The notes below the pieces were generated by a model. It saw only the letters and a list, made by a program, of their open reading frames with translations, was not told the DNA's origin and made no database searches. From positions 16,748,993 through 16,812,992 of the forward strand of contig NC_052515.1 in NCBI RefSeq assembly GCF_014356525.2: a DNA stretch of 64,000 nt. The letters run 5' to 3'. The stretch comes from Nilaparvata lugens (Eukaryota; Arthropoda; Insecta; Hemiptera; Delphacidae). The translations under genes and the position numbers were made by a program. Shown here one piece after another: positions 1-9,762 of the stretch. Position 1 is the first letter of the stretch. Every line of letters starts with the position of its first letter.

Positions 1-506
1 CCGGTTCTGGATGCGCGGGTTGGGTGCCGAACCGACATCGGAGTGTGTGCAACGGAAGCCTACGACCCTGCCTGCCTGGGGTTTGACCGAAGGCCCCTTC
101 TAAACGAGGAAGTGGTCGAGGAGGTCCTCCCGGCGGAGATTTGGCACGACCTCTGGCTAGTAGATCACCCGGTCAGCCCTCTCCGTAGCCCGGGTAAACC
201 AGAGTGGAGACTGCGAACCATTGACTTGAGCCCCTGCCGGCCTGCTCTCGCACCAGACGGACCTGCCCGGGACCCTCACGCGGCGTGGTATTGCGCCAGT
301 CGAAGACTACTAAACATCTAGCCTGCCTTGGTCCCTTTTAGGGCCACCAGCAACAATCTAGGTCCCTTTTCAGGGCCACCAGCAACAAACTTGGCCCTTT
401 TCAGGGCCACCAAAAGCCATTTTTTTTCAGACAGTGGTAACAAACCCCTCGCTCGACACGACTGACTAGCCCAATTGATGAATGAGCCACACCTTCCACC
501 ATATCA
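1..506 (+). repeat. Partial 5' LTR (R/U5) of the Gypsy element
   Basis: The stretch directly upstream of the primer site must be R/U5 of the 5' LTR. A CA dinucleotide at 505-506 is the likely LTR end, with a 5-nt spacer before the primer site at 512. The 3' LTR begins TGATACC at 6164 but is truncated, so the two LTRs barely overlap here. A weak similarity between bases 1-14 and 6431-6445 suggests the window starts about where the 3' LTR copy is cut off, but this could be chance. The 92-residue open frame at 43-321 matches nothing I know and is probably not coding. Confidence 0.6.
330..412 (+). promoter_or_regulatory. Three tandem histone-mRNA-type 3' stem-loops
   Basis: Three units of 31-32 bp start at 330, 361 and 393. 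The third reads GGCCCTTTTCAGGGCCACCA (393-412): a perfect 6-bp stem, the TTTC tetraloop and the ACCA flank of replication-dependent histone mRNA 3' ends. Units one and two (330-345, 361-377) carry a GGTCCC left arm; unit two has a bulged T and unit one has a 3-nt loop, and both are followed by ACCA. In histone mRNA this hairpin binds SLBP and replaces the poly(A) tail. I infer, but cannot show, that it has a role in this element's RNA 3' end or translation. No clear purine-rich downstream element follows (T-run at 421-428). Confidence 0.7.
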
Positions 507-511
507 ATTAT

Positions 512-531
512 TGGCGCCTGCCAACGTGGGG
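512..531 (+). other. Primer-binding site, tRNA-Lys type
   Basis: TGGCGCCTGCCAACGTGGGG lies just after the LTR. TGGCGCC plus CAACGTGGGG is what I remember as the complement of the 3' end of animal tRNA-Lys(CUU), but here three extra bases (TGC) separate the two blocks. The TGG start complements the CCA end of any tRNA. Confidence 0.7.
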
Positions 532-779
532 CCACTCACTGTATGGAGATACAGTAACCCGTTACCACTGTCAAAACTTTTTTTTTTTCAAACAAAATGT
601 CAACCTAAATTTTCAACTAAATGTATATCTTAAATTTTCATCTAAATGTATGTCTTGAAATTTTCACACAAAAAAATTCAAACTTATTTTCTTTCAACAA
701 AATGTGTCTCTGAATCTTTCAATTCAGAATACCTGTCTGGGAACAGGCAATTTCCCAGTGGCGCCCATAACACCTGAAC
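532..779 (+). other. Untranslated leader of the Gypsy element
   Basis: AT-rich leader between primer site and first gag ATG, with a T/A-rich quasi-repeat (AAATTTTCA motifs around 606-663). No coding frame is supported. Confidence 0.5.
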
Positions 780-1825
780 ATGGTAGCGACTAGAACCGGA
801 GCTGGAGACAGTGGAGATACGACCACCGAAGATTCGATGCAGTCAACCAGCCAGCACACCGAGTCTACATTCGCCGGCTGGCCTGCACAGACCACTGGTC
901 AAACCGACAGCAGCACGACGCAGCCGCCCGCTTCCACCAGCAAAACCGGGGCAACGCAGCCACCCGCCTTCACCAGCAAGCCCGCTCGACCAACCACCCT
1001 GCAACCCGCTGACCTTCAACCTGCCTGCTCCACCGTCAACCTCTAGTCACCCCACTACCGCAACCAGCAACATGGCCAACTTACCGGCTCCAGCCGTCAG
1101 CTACACCGGCAACCTCATCCAGCAACCTCAGCATAGCGACCCTGCTACCGTTCTTCCGCGGCAAGCTCCATGAAGACCCCATCACCTTCATGCGACAGTG
1201 CACCAAGCTGCTACAGGGTCACCACATTCCCAGCTATACCTGGGTCATGATTCTAAAATCGCAACTACAAGACGACGCCGCCGCCTGATGGAGAGACTAT
1301 GGAGAATTCATCACCACCTGGGAACAGTTCCGTGACCTAATTCAGGCCCGATTCTCGGGAGCCCATAAAATTGCAGCCGCTCACACGGAATTTTATGGCA
1401 CCACCCACAAACCGAACCAGCCAGTGGAGCGATTCATCCGTCAGAAGCTCCAACTACAGCAGCGCTTAGGAACCAACCTGGCTGAAGATGAGGTGATCGC
1501 CCTGCTCATTGGTCAGCTGAGTTCCGAGCTTCGCACCCTAGTTCGAGCTGCTCGTCCCACGAACTATGAAGAGCTGATCATGATCGCCAACGACCTGGAA
1601 ACCGACCTCAACAGTCGACCAAAATATCAGCCACCTCAACCTAGGGCACCCGCAGGGCCACCCCATCGAGAGCCGCCGCCGAGGTTCAACTACAACCAGC
1701 TTCCTCAGTGTCATTACTGCCCGGCCAAGCATTTTCATCGCGACTGCCCAGAACTCGCGAAGAAACGACAGGGAAACGGCGATACTGGAGAGACTCGGAC
1801 TCCACCCCTCCAGCACGGAAAGTAG
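780..1825 (+). pseudogene. gag: gag (capsid and nucleocapsid), broken
   Basis: Encodes the structural Gag of the Gypsy element. A Pro/Ser/Thr-rich N-terminus opens at ATG 780 in one frame and stops at 1046; the capsid-like part (about 1130-1620, with RxLxQ-type helices) reads in another frame, so a frameshift lies between about 1010 and 1130. An in-frame TGA at 1286-1288 interrupts the capsid region. The nucleocapsid has one zinc knuckle at about 1709-1750, spaced C-X2-C-X3-H-X4-C, one residue shorter than the usual CX2CX4HX4C. Gag ends at TAG 1823-1825, overlapping pol by about 50 nt, with a frameshift signal in the overlap. The start codon is uncertain because the N-terminal frames are scrambled. 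Confidence 0.8.
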
Positions 1826-1831
1826 GAGTCC
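1771..1831 (+). promoter_or_regulatory. -1 ribosomal frameshift signal: slippery heptamer plus H-type pseudoknot
   Basis: GGGAAAC at 1771-1777 sits in the gag frame as G-GGA-AAC, the canonical X-XXY-YYZ register; slipping back one base enters the pol frame. After a 7-nt spacer comes stem 1 (CTGGAG 1785-1790 with CTCCAG 1808-1813). The loop of stem 1 holds GGACTCC (1797-1803), which pairs perfectly with GGAGTCC (1825-1831) as stem 2. Loops are 6, 4 and 11 nt. The gag stop codon lies at the edge of stem 2. Heptamer, register, spacer and pseudoknot all fit known retroviral -1 signals. Confidence 0.85.
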
Positions 1832-1938
1832 ACTACACTAACGATGAGGTGCAAGACCCGCAGCGCCAGCCTCGCAGGTCACCACCCCAACTACAAGCGA
1901 TAACCGTCACCGAACCGGCCAGCCAGTCATTCCTTGGT

Positions 1939-2311
1939 CACGCCACCGTGGATCCTGCCAGCATCACCAAGCCTCCTTCCAACGTCACCGAAGACCCCTT
2001 GCTCTTCTCGGCTGACGGAGACTCTCCACGGTACCTAGCAGCCGCACCTCTACGGGCTATCAAGAAAGACCCAGTACCAGTCGTCACCCGGGTCACCGTC
2101 TCACAACAGCAACCGCGTCCGGCACACCCTTGCGCGTCAACCACCCAGCCGTAACTCATGACCATCTCACTCACAACGGATCGATCGCCTACCCGTCACG
2201 CCACCGTAGACCCTGCTAGCGTCGCTAAGTCTCCTTCCAATGTCACCGAAGTCCCCTTGCTCTTCCCGGCTGACAGAGACTCTCCACAGCACCCAGCAGC
2301 CGCGCCTCTAC
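1939..2311 (+). repeat. Duplicated 115-bp module in the gag-pol linker
   Basis: Bases 1939-2053 recur at 2197-2311 (period 258). Both encode a segment starting HATVDPAS and ending AAAPL, with a shared SPSNVTE/PPSNVTE core. The linker has therefore grown by segmental duplication. Confidence 0.85.
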
Positions 2312-2436
2312 TGGCCCGCGAGAGGACAGCATCACCAGCCGACGATGAGCGCAATATCGACCACCAGCCTGGGGAGGAATATGCAACTGTGACCCACACG
2401 CACCCGCCACCTACCGGGGTCGCTGTCATGGACGGA

Positions 2437-2724
2437 GTCACCAACACTGCCCTCGCCGCAGTCGACGACCAGGTCACCAACGCTGACCCAGCCGCATTCA
2501 GCCACCGGGTCACCAACACTGCCCCAGCCGCAGTCAGCCACCAGGTCACCAACACTGCCCCAGCCGCAGTCAGCCACCAGGTCACAAACACTGACCCAGC
2601 CGCCGTCAACCAGCCGGTCACCAACACTGCCCCAGCCGCAGTCAGCCACCAGGTCACCAACACTGCCCTGGCCGCAGTCACCGACAAGGTCACCAACATT
2701 GCCGCCCCAGTAGTCAACAACCAA
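2437..2724 (+). repeat. Eight 36-bp units encoding a 12-residue repeat
   Basis: Eight tandem 12-codon units with consensus VTNTAPAAVSHQ, starting at 2437 and spaced exactly 36 bp; a degenerate ninth begins at 2725. All preserve the pol frame. The stretch lies between nucleocapsid and protease and is Ala/Thr/Val-rich, so it is probably a flexible spacer. It is not a CRISPR array: there are no unique spacers. Confidence 0.92.
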
Positions 2725-5700
2725 ATCACCAGCCCTCCGCCCAGCCAAGCACCGAACCTAGCCGTGATCCAGATAGATGGACAGACTCTACCCCGGATCC
2801 CTGTCATCCTCGCGGGTAAACAACTACACACTCTACTCGATTCAGCCGCAATGCACAACTTCGTGAGAGCTGCCCACCTCGACCACGGTACACGGATCCA
2901 ACCGCTGAAGCTACCTGTACTGCTGGCCAACCGTCCCACTAGCTGCAAAACGGCCATACAAGGACATCTGGAACTCCAGATCCAACAGCACATTCAAAAT
3001 ATCCCCTTCCTAGGTCTACCTGACCTACGTGAAGACATCATCTTGGGACGACCATGGTTTCGGGAGAATAAGGCAGTGCTTGACTTTGAGCAAGACAGGC
3101 TAATCTACGGCAAGATGCAGTGAGACACGATCTTCTGGATAGCGCAACCACCAGTCTCAGTGGAGATGGACACTCACCTGGTTGACAAGTTACTAGAAGA
3201 CACGCCCAGCAACCAGCACCGACGGTTAACAGTATTACTGCAACAACACGCAAAATTGTTCATGGAGCAGATGCAACCCTCCATCACCACGGCCGCCACC
3301 ATGACAATTCAACTCAACAGCTCAGAAATACGCAGCCAGCGGCCTTACCGATACTCACAGGAGATACTGCAAATTATCGAGTCCGAAGTTGCCGCCCTCA
3401 AGGAACGCAACCTGGTAGAAGCCAGTGATTCGCCTTACAACTCTCCAATCGTCGTTGTCCCCAAGAAGGACGGCACATCACGGTTCTGCATCGATTACTG
3501 ATGGCTGAATTCCATCACCGTTCCAGCCACGGCACCGCAGATGACCCTACAGGACATCATTCGAAGCCTGGGAACTTCAAAAATATTCAGCTCACTCGAC
3601 CTACGGATGGGATACTGGCAGGTACCACTCGCACCCCAGTCTCGACCTTACACGGCCTTCACCACTCCCTATGGCGAAAAGCTACAATTTAAGGTCATGC
3701 CTTTCGGCCTATGAAATGCACCCAGCTGCTTCCAATCCATGATGAACAAGGTACTGAGTGGATACGTCGACAAGTTCTGCTACGCTTATCTCGACGACAT
3801 CATTGTGTACTCGGATACCTGGGAAGAACACTTACTCCACTTAGCCAAAGTGTGTGAACGGTTAAATCTATACAATCTCTCTGTCTCAGCAGCAAAATGC
3901 CAGATCGGCTGCAAGCAACTTGAATACCTCGGTCACATAATCACCTCCGAGGGCAACCAAGCAAAACCGCAGGCTATCCTAGCTGTTACTTCTGCCCAAC
4001 CACCCACCACCAGAAAGAAACTGCGAGAATTTCTCGGAGTAGTCGGCTGGCTACGAGAATTTTTACCCAATGCCGCTGACGTTTGTGCGCCTCTATCTGA
4101 GCTACTTAGCACGAAGACCCGATGGAAATGGTCACCAACAGAAGAGACAGCTTTCCGCCGCCTACAAGCATTGACCGCCAACATCCAACCACTCTGTCGA
4201 CCAGATTTCTCCAAGACCTTCATCCTACAGACAGACGCCAGCAAGGTCGGTATAGGGGCTGTCCTATACCAAGAAATCAACAATGACCGTAAGGTGATCG
4301 CATACACCAGTGCCAAGCTGAACCACACGGAACAACAGTATCACAGTAACAAACAAGAGTGCCTTGCAGTTGTCTGGGCAATAAAGCGATATCGCCCTTA
4401 CCTGGAAGGCAGGCCATTCATACTCCGTACCGACAATAAGGTGATTACATGGTTACAAACTGCAAAGGACAGCTGCGCCAAACTCACTTGATGGGCCCTG
4501 CTCCTACAAGAATTTGACTTCACCCTAGAACACTGTCCGGGTAAAGAGAATCAGTTCGCCGACGCACTGTCACGGCAACCCGACAACGAAAAAGTTGAGG
4601 AGACCAGTCAACAACTAGAACGAACCATGCCTCCTGACATCCTGCCAGTCACCAGTGAACCCGCTACGCTAGCAAGCATCGCAACCGAAACTGAACTGTT
4701 AGAAGAGATTCGGAAAGCACAGGCCACAGACGACCAGATCAACGCGCAGGTGCAACGATTGATGGAGATCGAACCCCGACCGTTGGAGGATCAACCGGGA
4801 ACTGATCAAGTATTCCTCACCAGTTACCGCCGACACAACCGACTCTGGGAGAAGAAGACACGGGACGGTTGGCGAATAGTCATACCGCCCAACTTTCGCA
4901 CCCGGCTACTGTTCCACTATCACGACAATGATCTAATGGGACATCCAGGCTACGCCGAAACCTACCGAAACATCGCTACATACTACACTTGGCCCCGTAT
5001 GAAGGCGCAGATAAACGCGTACGTACAAAATTGCCTGCTCTGTAGCTGCTCAAAAGCGTACAACCGGAATCACGAACCTACGCAATGACCGCGACGGTCT
5101 ACAAGACCATGGGAAACCGTATGTCTCGATCTGATGGGCCCCTACCCACTCTCCAAGCAAAGAAATCGATTCATATTGGTCATCACTGATTCTTTCTCCA
5201 GGTGGATAGAAGCCTACCCGCTGCCTCATGGCGACGCCAACACGATTGGCTGCACGATGGATACGCACCTGTTTCCCAGATGGGGATACACAAAAATCCT
5301 ACTCTCCGACAATGGCACTCAGTTTACAGGGAAACTATGGAACGAACTCTGCCTCAAATGGGGAGTCTTACACTACACCATGCCAATTTATCACCCCCGA
5401 GCCAACCCTACCAAGAGAAGGAACCAGGAACTCAAGAAGGGACTATGGATCCATATACAAGAACAACACCAAGAATGGGAGAACCAACTACCATCCGTGC
5501 TATTCACCCTGCGAAATCTACAGAACACGGCAACAAGATACAGCCCCAGTCAAATCCTGTTTGGCCAAACCCTTCCACGGCCAGGGGAATGGAGCCACTG
5601 GCCCGAAAATCAACTTGAACCGCACAAAGACCATATTAACTAGCGTCTACACACGCTAACCGCAATCCAACGCGAAGCCGTGTTGAACCAAGAAAATTAT

Positions 5701-5960
5701 CTCAATAGGAAGGGAGACCCAATAGCCGAGACACAGCCTCATTACCAGATCGGTGACCAGGTGCTCACATGGAATCATCAACTCTCAAACAAGGCTCAGA
5801 AATTCCACGTGGGCCTAGCACCCAGATGGAAGGGACCATATACGGTTGCCCACAACCAAGGAGCTGTCTACTGGATCACCCGTGACAACGAGACCATCAA
5901 GGTGTACGAGACTCAACTACGCCCGGCTCCAACCACCGACCAGCAACATCTCTTGGAATA

Positions 5961-6068
5961 ACAACCCACTTGTTGAGGGAGACCCTTCTGGTCTTATTTC
6001 TGTAATTATTGACCACAACCCACCTGTTGGGGGAGACCCTACTGGTCTCACTTCTGTAAAATTATCGC
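5961..6068 (+). repeat. 54-bp direct repeat, two copies
   Basis: The unit starting ACAACCCAC occurs at 5961 and 6015 and contains GGGAGACCCT. It lies between the pol stop and the polypurine tract. Confidence 0.85.
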
Positions 6069-6149
6069 CCAATGGCACTATTGTATATTTTGTAAACATT
6101 GTATCTTGTTTTTTGCAATCAATAAATTCTCGCCCTGGCTACCTCAAAC

Positions 6150-6163
6150 GGGGGGGGGGGAAT
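6150..6163 (+). other. Polypurine tract
   Basis: A run of eleven G followed by AAT lies immediately before TGATACC, the likely start of the 3' LTR. This is the position of the plus-strand DNA primer in LTR elements. Confidence 0.75.
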
Positions 6164-6445
6164 TGATACCTCCCTCGCGTTCGCTACCTTTCAGCCTGCC
6201 GCTCTGCTCTGCTCCCCACGCCATGCATCAACCAAATGAGTGGTTGACCCACCCGCCACCAGGGTGCGCCTCAGTCGCCGCCACCCATTCCTGCGTTTCT
6301 ATTGGCCGAGCACCGCCGGCCAATAGCAGCGCAGGTGAACTCGGGGACTGTGAATAAAAGGGGGCTACTCAGCTACCCTCAATAGCACTTGCTCACTAGC
6401 AGCCTTCCACTGAAGAGCCAGAAGAGACCAGTTCAGCTGGATGAT
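6164..6445 (+). repeat. 3' LTR, U3 and start of R, truncated
   Basis: Begins TGATACC after the polypurine tract and includes a promoter. Sequence character changes to AT-rich foreign DNA at about 6440-6446, so most of R/U5 (including the stem-loop array of the 5' LTR) is missing here. Confidence 0.75.
6299..6390 (+). promoter_or_regulatory. LTR promoter: inverted CCAAT-box pair and TATA-like box
   Basis: CTATTGGCC (6299-6307) and GGCCAATAG (6318-6326) form a perfect inverted pair of CCAAT boxes with a 10-nt gap. About 27 nt downstream is AATAAAAG (6353-6360), a TATA-like box, so transcription should start near 6382-6390. Confidence 0.6.
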
Positions 6446-6735
6446 TTAATTTTTTCAATGCCTGTTTAATGAAAGCCACTAAATCGAGATGAGCATCTGT
6501 GAATTCAGGAACATAATCCTCTTTCAACTCAATTTCCAACTCTTGAATTCTTAAGACACAACTTTCGAATTCCTCCAATGTCTTCGGAAGATTCTCTCCT
6601 AAGATTATGAATTGATCGGCAACCTTTTCATCTTCAGTGCCTTTTGATAAGTCATACAAATGCTGAATTCGTAAGAATAAATGTTGTTTTCTTGCTTGCA
6701 AGACTTTCAATGTCTTTTCTACCTTGTCTGTCATA
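6446..6735 (-). pseudogene. Possible Gag N-terminal fragment (BEL/Pao-like?)
   Basis: The minus-strand frame starting at MTDKVEKTL (ATG at about 6733-6735) runs to the junction with the Gypsy LTR near 6446; the last residues of the open frame read through antisense LTR and are not real. It is charged, helical and coiled-coil-like (heptads of L/I/F with K/E), a pattern typical of the N-terminus of BEL/Pao Gag. There is no zinc knuckle or pol beside it. The assignment rests on composition and pattern only; an unrelated coiled-coil protein remains possible. Confidence 0.3.
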
Positions 6736-7545
6736 TTAACCAACGAAATGACATAAAAAACAAATACTATACAAAATGACAAAAATACACAACGACAAAA
6801 AACGAAAGGCAAAATAGGAATAATAAAAGAACATCCAATTCAATGTTTCTTTACTTCCAATCAGTCGAGTGAAAAGCAGACTCATTCAAGTACAAAGCTA
6901 TAAAACAATAACCACAATAATATTCATCGTTTATTTGCTGATAATCGATTGATAAAGTCGAATGCTCGACAGAGATAAGAAGATAATGAGGTCGTTCAAT
7001 TCGACCTTGAGCCTGAACCTGTTTTGAGCATGTACCGACAAATACAAAAAACTCGTGTATTGAAATAGATATTCCAACATCTAAATACAAATAATGAATG
7101 GAAAAAGCAAGTTTCAAATTCAATAAATTCACTGATTCAATGATAATTAGGCTCGTAGGACCAAAAATGTTTTGTAGAGTGAGAAGACTGTATCTAAATT
7201 ATTATTGTATCTAATGAAAACACCTGCCAAGCTGGAATTAAAAGAAATATTTACTGTGAGCAAAGCTATGGGAATTCTCAAATTAGTATAGATAATAGAC
7301 TCACCAGTCATAATGTTTATATGTGCCAAATTATCAATCGTAAGGTATTGGAATCGAAATACAGGATGGAATATAGAAATGAGAAGGATAAATACCTTTG
7401 GGAAAGGAAATACCTTTCTGATACTCTGATACTGTGGCCTGGCGATGATTACAAGCTGCTTGGCAATATTAATTTCACTGCTCCTTGCTTCTCCCAAATA
7501 TTTGCGACATTCATTAAACACTTCAATCAATTATTGACAAATTAA
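6736..7545 (-). other. AT-rich segment with two unassigned minus-strand ORFs
   Basis: Open frames at 7147-7530 (127 residues) and 6851-7132 (93 residues) lie on the same strand as the Gag-like fragment. I recognise no domain. The first is hydrophobic in patches but has no clear signal peptide. They may be chance ORFs or remnants of the element that supplied the fragment at 6446-6735. Confidence 0.2.
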
Positions 7546-8433
7546 ATAATGTCCGGCCAGACAAATAACAAATAAAGTGAACCGGCACGGTATGGCTTTG
7601 TACACTCTTGACTCAGTCTGCCTTCTCTTCCTGACTCACAAGAAAGCCTGGGCTGACGACAGTTTTTGACAATCCACCGCCAGGAGGCAGCACCGCACGG
7701 AACAGCGCTACATGGACGCGCTCAATTCAAGAATAGCCACAACATACACTTTTATCAATCTTCAGTAAACTACGAGCTATATATCAGGCACCAGATTCCA
7801 AATAGGAAATAGAGCTCCAAGATTGGTATTTGAATAACAACACTAGACTGACATTGGCTGAGGCAAGACCTGCCCACAGTGGGCTGAACATTGAATCTAC
7901 AGTCTTGGGTCAGTCAATCTTTCAATCAATGAAAGATTTTAGCCTTGTCGTTAATTAACTATTGAGTCACGTAGGTTCCCCGTGCTGCATATCCATACTT
8001 TTTCATCATTGGAATAAAACTTTTTACAAACATTAAACTTTAACTTGATAAATGTTGAAAACACTTATGAAATGAAAATGCATTCACTATTAGTAGTGAC
8101 GATCTCTTCGACCTGGTGTGGGTCATCATCAGACTGTAGAAACTTACTCTAATTTCAAGGTTATGACTGTATGGTAAGGGATGTAAGTCCATGATCTCGT
8201 AGGCTCATAGGTGCCTCATTCTCACACAACTTTTCGCTGCATGATCTTCAAGCTTCCAGTTCACTAGAGATAAATAATGATGTAGCAATCAAAAATAGTT
8301 ACATAGTTTTATCAATATGTGTTTGAGACAATTTCAATAATTTCTATTCGAAATAGATATGTAATTATGTACCACTGCATTACGCTCACTACACTAGAGA
8401 GAAATCTATAATTTTTTAAGATCAGTCTAACTA
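7546..8433. other. No gene recognised
   Basis: Unique-looking AT-rich DNA with a slightly GC-richer start (7550-7740). No ORF, TIR or tandem repeat that I can support. Confidence 0.4.
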
Positions 8434-8436
8434 TTA

Positions 8437-8796
8437 AGGGCCCCATACACTAGGAACTTGGATCGGCGAACTTGGTTCTTACGAACCAAGTTTCCCAGTG
8501 TATGTGGAAAATTGGCGAACCGCGAACCAAATCCGTGACGAATTTGGTCTTTAATCTGGATTAAAATCTTTGTTCGGTTCGTCCGCTAGGGCGATATACT
8601 CTACCTATATATATATTCAATATATTCTCTTCCCACAGCAGCTGCAAGCTTTGAAACATTCATCTCTAGACCCCGAAAGACACTGAAGTAACGAACGGTT
8701 GTTCGTTCTCCCCATTACAGTTTGTGGGCAAATCCTACACGAACTTGGTTCGTGAACCAAGTTGGCCGATCAAAGTTCCCTAGTGTATGGGGCCCT
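8437..8796. mobile_element. PIF/Harbinger-type MITE
   Basis: About 40-bp terminal inverted repeats starting AGGGCCCCATACACTAG at 8437 and mirrored up to 8796, with only a few mismatches. TTA flanks both sides (8434-8436 and 8797-8799), the 3-bp target duplication of PIF/Harbinger. Internal palindromes around GAACCAAGTT. Non-coding, 360 bp. Confidence 0.85.
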
Positions 8797-8799
8797 TTA

Positions 8800-9762
8800 T
8801 CTTCCACTAAATCCTAATACATAATCATATCATTTCATGAGTAACAATATAAATTTAATTAGAGATAATAGTGACCCACCTCCACTGCAATAATGGAAGA
8901 CGAACATTTTCAAACACTTTTTCAATCGTTACATAGCACTGAATCCAAATACATCATTAAGTGAATTATAACATTAATGAACACGATTGAACTGATATAA
9001 ATACATTGGAACTCGTACATTATTTCATAACTTTGAATTGCATTCTAAATATATTCAAAGCTTATTACACGGGGCGATATGAAACTCTGTTACATTCCAC
9101 AATCATTTTCATATGAATAACTTCACTTGATTTATAACTCACTAATGTAGTAGGGCTGCCCCCATTATGCTCCCGAGGTGAATGAATTATTCATTAACGT
9201 GGTCTCTTCTCCTCTTCTCTCATCTTTTTCTCTTCATCCACCTTCAAATTTTCCCATTATCATATTCATTGAATGCTGGGGCAAAGGTCATGTTCCACTC
9301 ATTTCTATAGATTATTCTCATATGATATTGTTATATAATAAAAGTTGATATAAGTTCAACCTTTTGCATAATATCATTATCTTCAATGTTCAAGGATATA
9401 TTTTATTTATCAACCAATATTCTTATCAATTTACCATAATTCAGATCAAGTGCAATTGAAAGATTCATCGAGCCATGGTAATTCTGGAAAATAAATCCAG
9501 TATTATTACTTTACTTATTTATCAATCATTGGAGATAATTTACGGATCATTACAATGATTAGAAGTGGAACATCCTTGATCCTAGAACCTTGAATCAAAC
9601 ACTATTTTCATTAAACAGGAGATTGTGTTTCAATCTCAACGATAAACCTTTATTGGAATTTCAATCTCGTGAATTTATTTATTCGAGAGTAAATTTGAGA
9701 ACACACGTTGAGTCTCATTCCTAGAATTTCAACCCTTTTCTCACTGAGACAATTATCATGGA
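8800..9762. other. No gene recognised
   Basis: AT-rich DNA with no supported ORF or repeat structure. Confidence 0.4.

Larger units (their letters stand above)
1771..5961 (+). pseudogene. pol: pol polyprotein: protease, RT, RNase H, integrase; multiple stops
   Basis: One frame runs from the frameshift site to the stop at 5961. A low-complexity linker (1780-2750) precedes the protease, whose active-site Asp is at 2839-2841 in a D-S-A-A motif (family: D-S/T-G-A). RT has its first catalytic Asp at 3598-3600 and YLDD at 3787-3798. RNase H has Asp 4234, Glu 4357 and Asp 4432. Integrase has a His/Cys zinc site (His 4915-4944, Cys 5032 and 5041), catalytic Asp 5128 and Asp 5308, but Lys at 5413-5415 where the catalytic Glu belongs. 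A GPY motif follows near 5835. In-frame stops: TAA 2152, TGA 3121, 3499, 3712, 4489 and 5086, TAG 5641. No indel breaks the frame. Most TGA codons sit where an Arg is usual or plausible, as expected for CGA to TGA change. Confidence 0.92.
1..6445 (+). mobile_element. Ty3/Gypsy LTR retrotransposon, degenerate, 5' end outside window
   Basis: Order seen on +: partial 5' LTR, primer-binding site, gag, protease, reverse transcriptase, RNase H, integrase with a GPY-type C-terminus, a G-run polypurine tract, then the start of a 3' LTR that stops near 6445. RT-RNaseH-integrase order is that of Ty3/Gypsy, not Copia. No env: only about 200 nt separate the pol stop at 5961 from the 3' LTR. No chromodomain is visible. 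The element is more GC-rich than the AT-rich DNA after it. Pol has stop codons at 3121, 3499, 3712, 4489, 5086 and 5641, so this copy cannot make full Pol without suppression. The 3' LTR is truncated, so no target duplication can be read. Confidence 0.93.

Noticed and set aside
43..321. 92-residue ORF at the start of the Gypsy element
   Set aside because: No known domain, lies in LTR/leader position, before the primer site.
2437..2724. CRISPR-like regular 36-bp spacing
   Set aside because: Units are directly adjacent, in frame, and have no unique spacers; eukaryotic retroelement context.
2196..2993. 265-residue minus-strand ORF
   Set aside because: Antisense shadow of the repeat-rich pol linker and protease.
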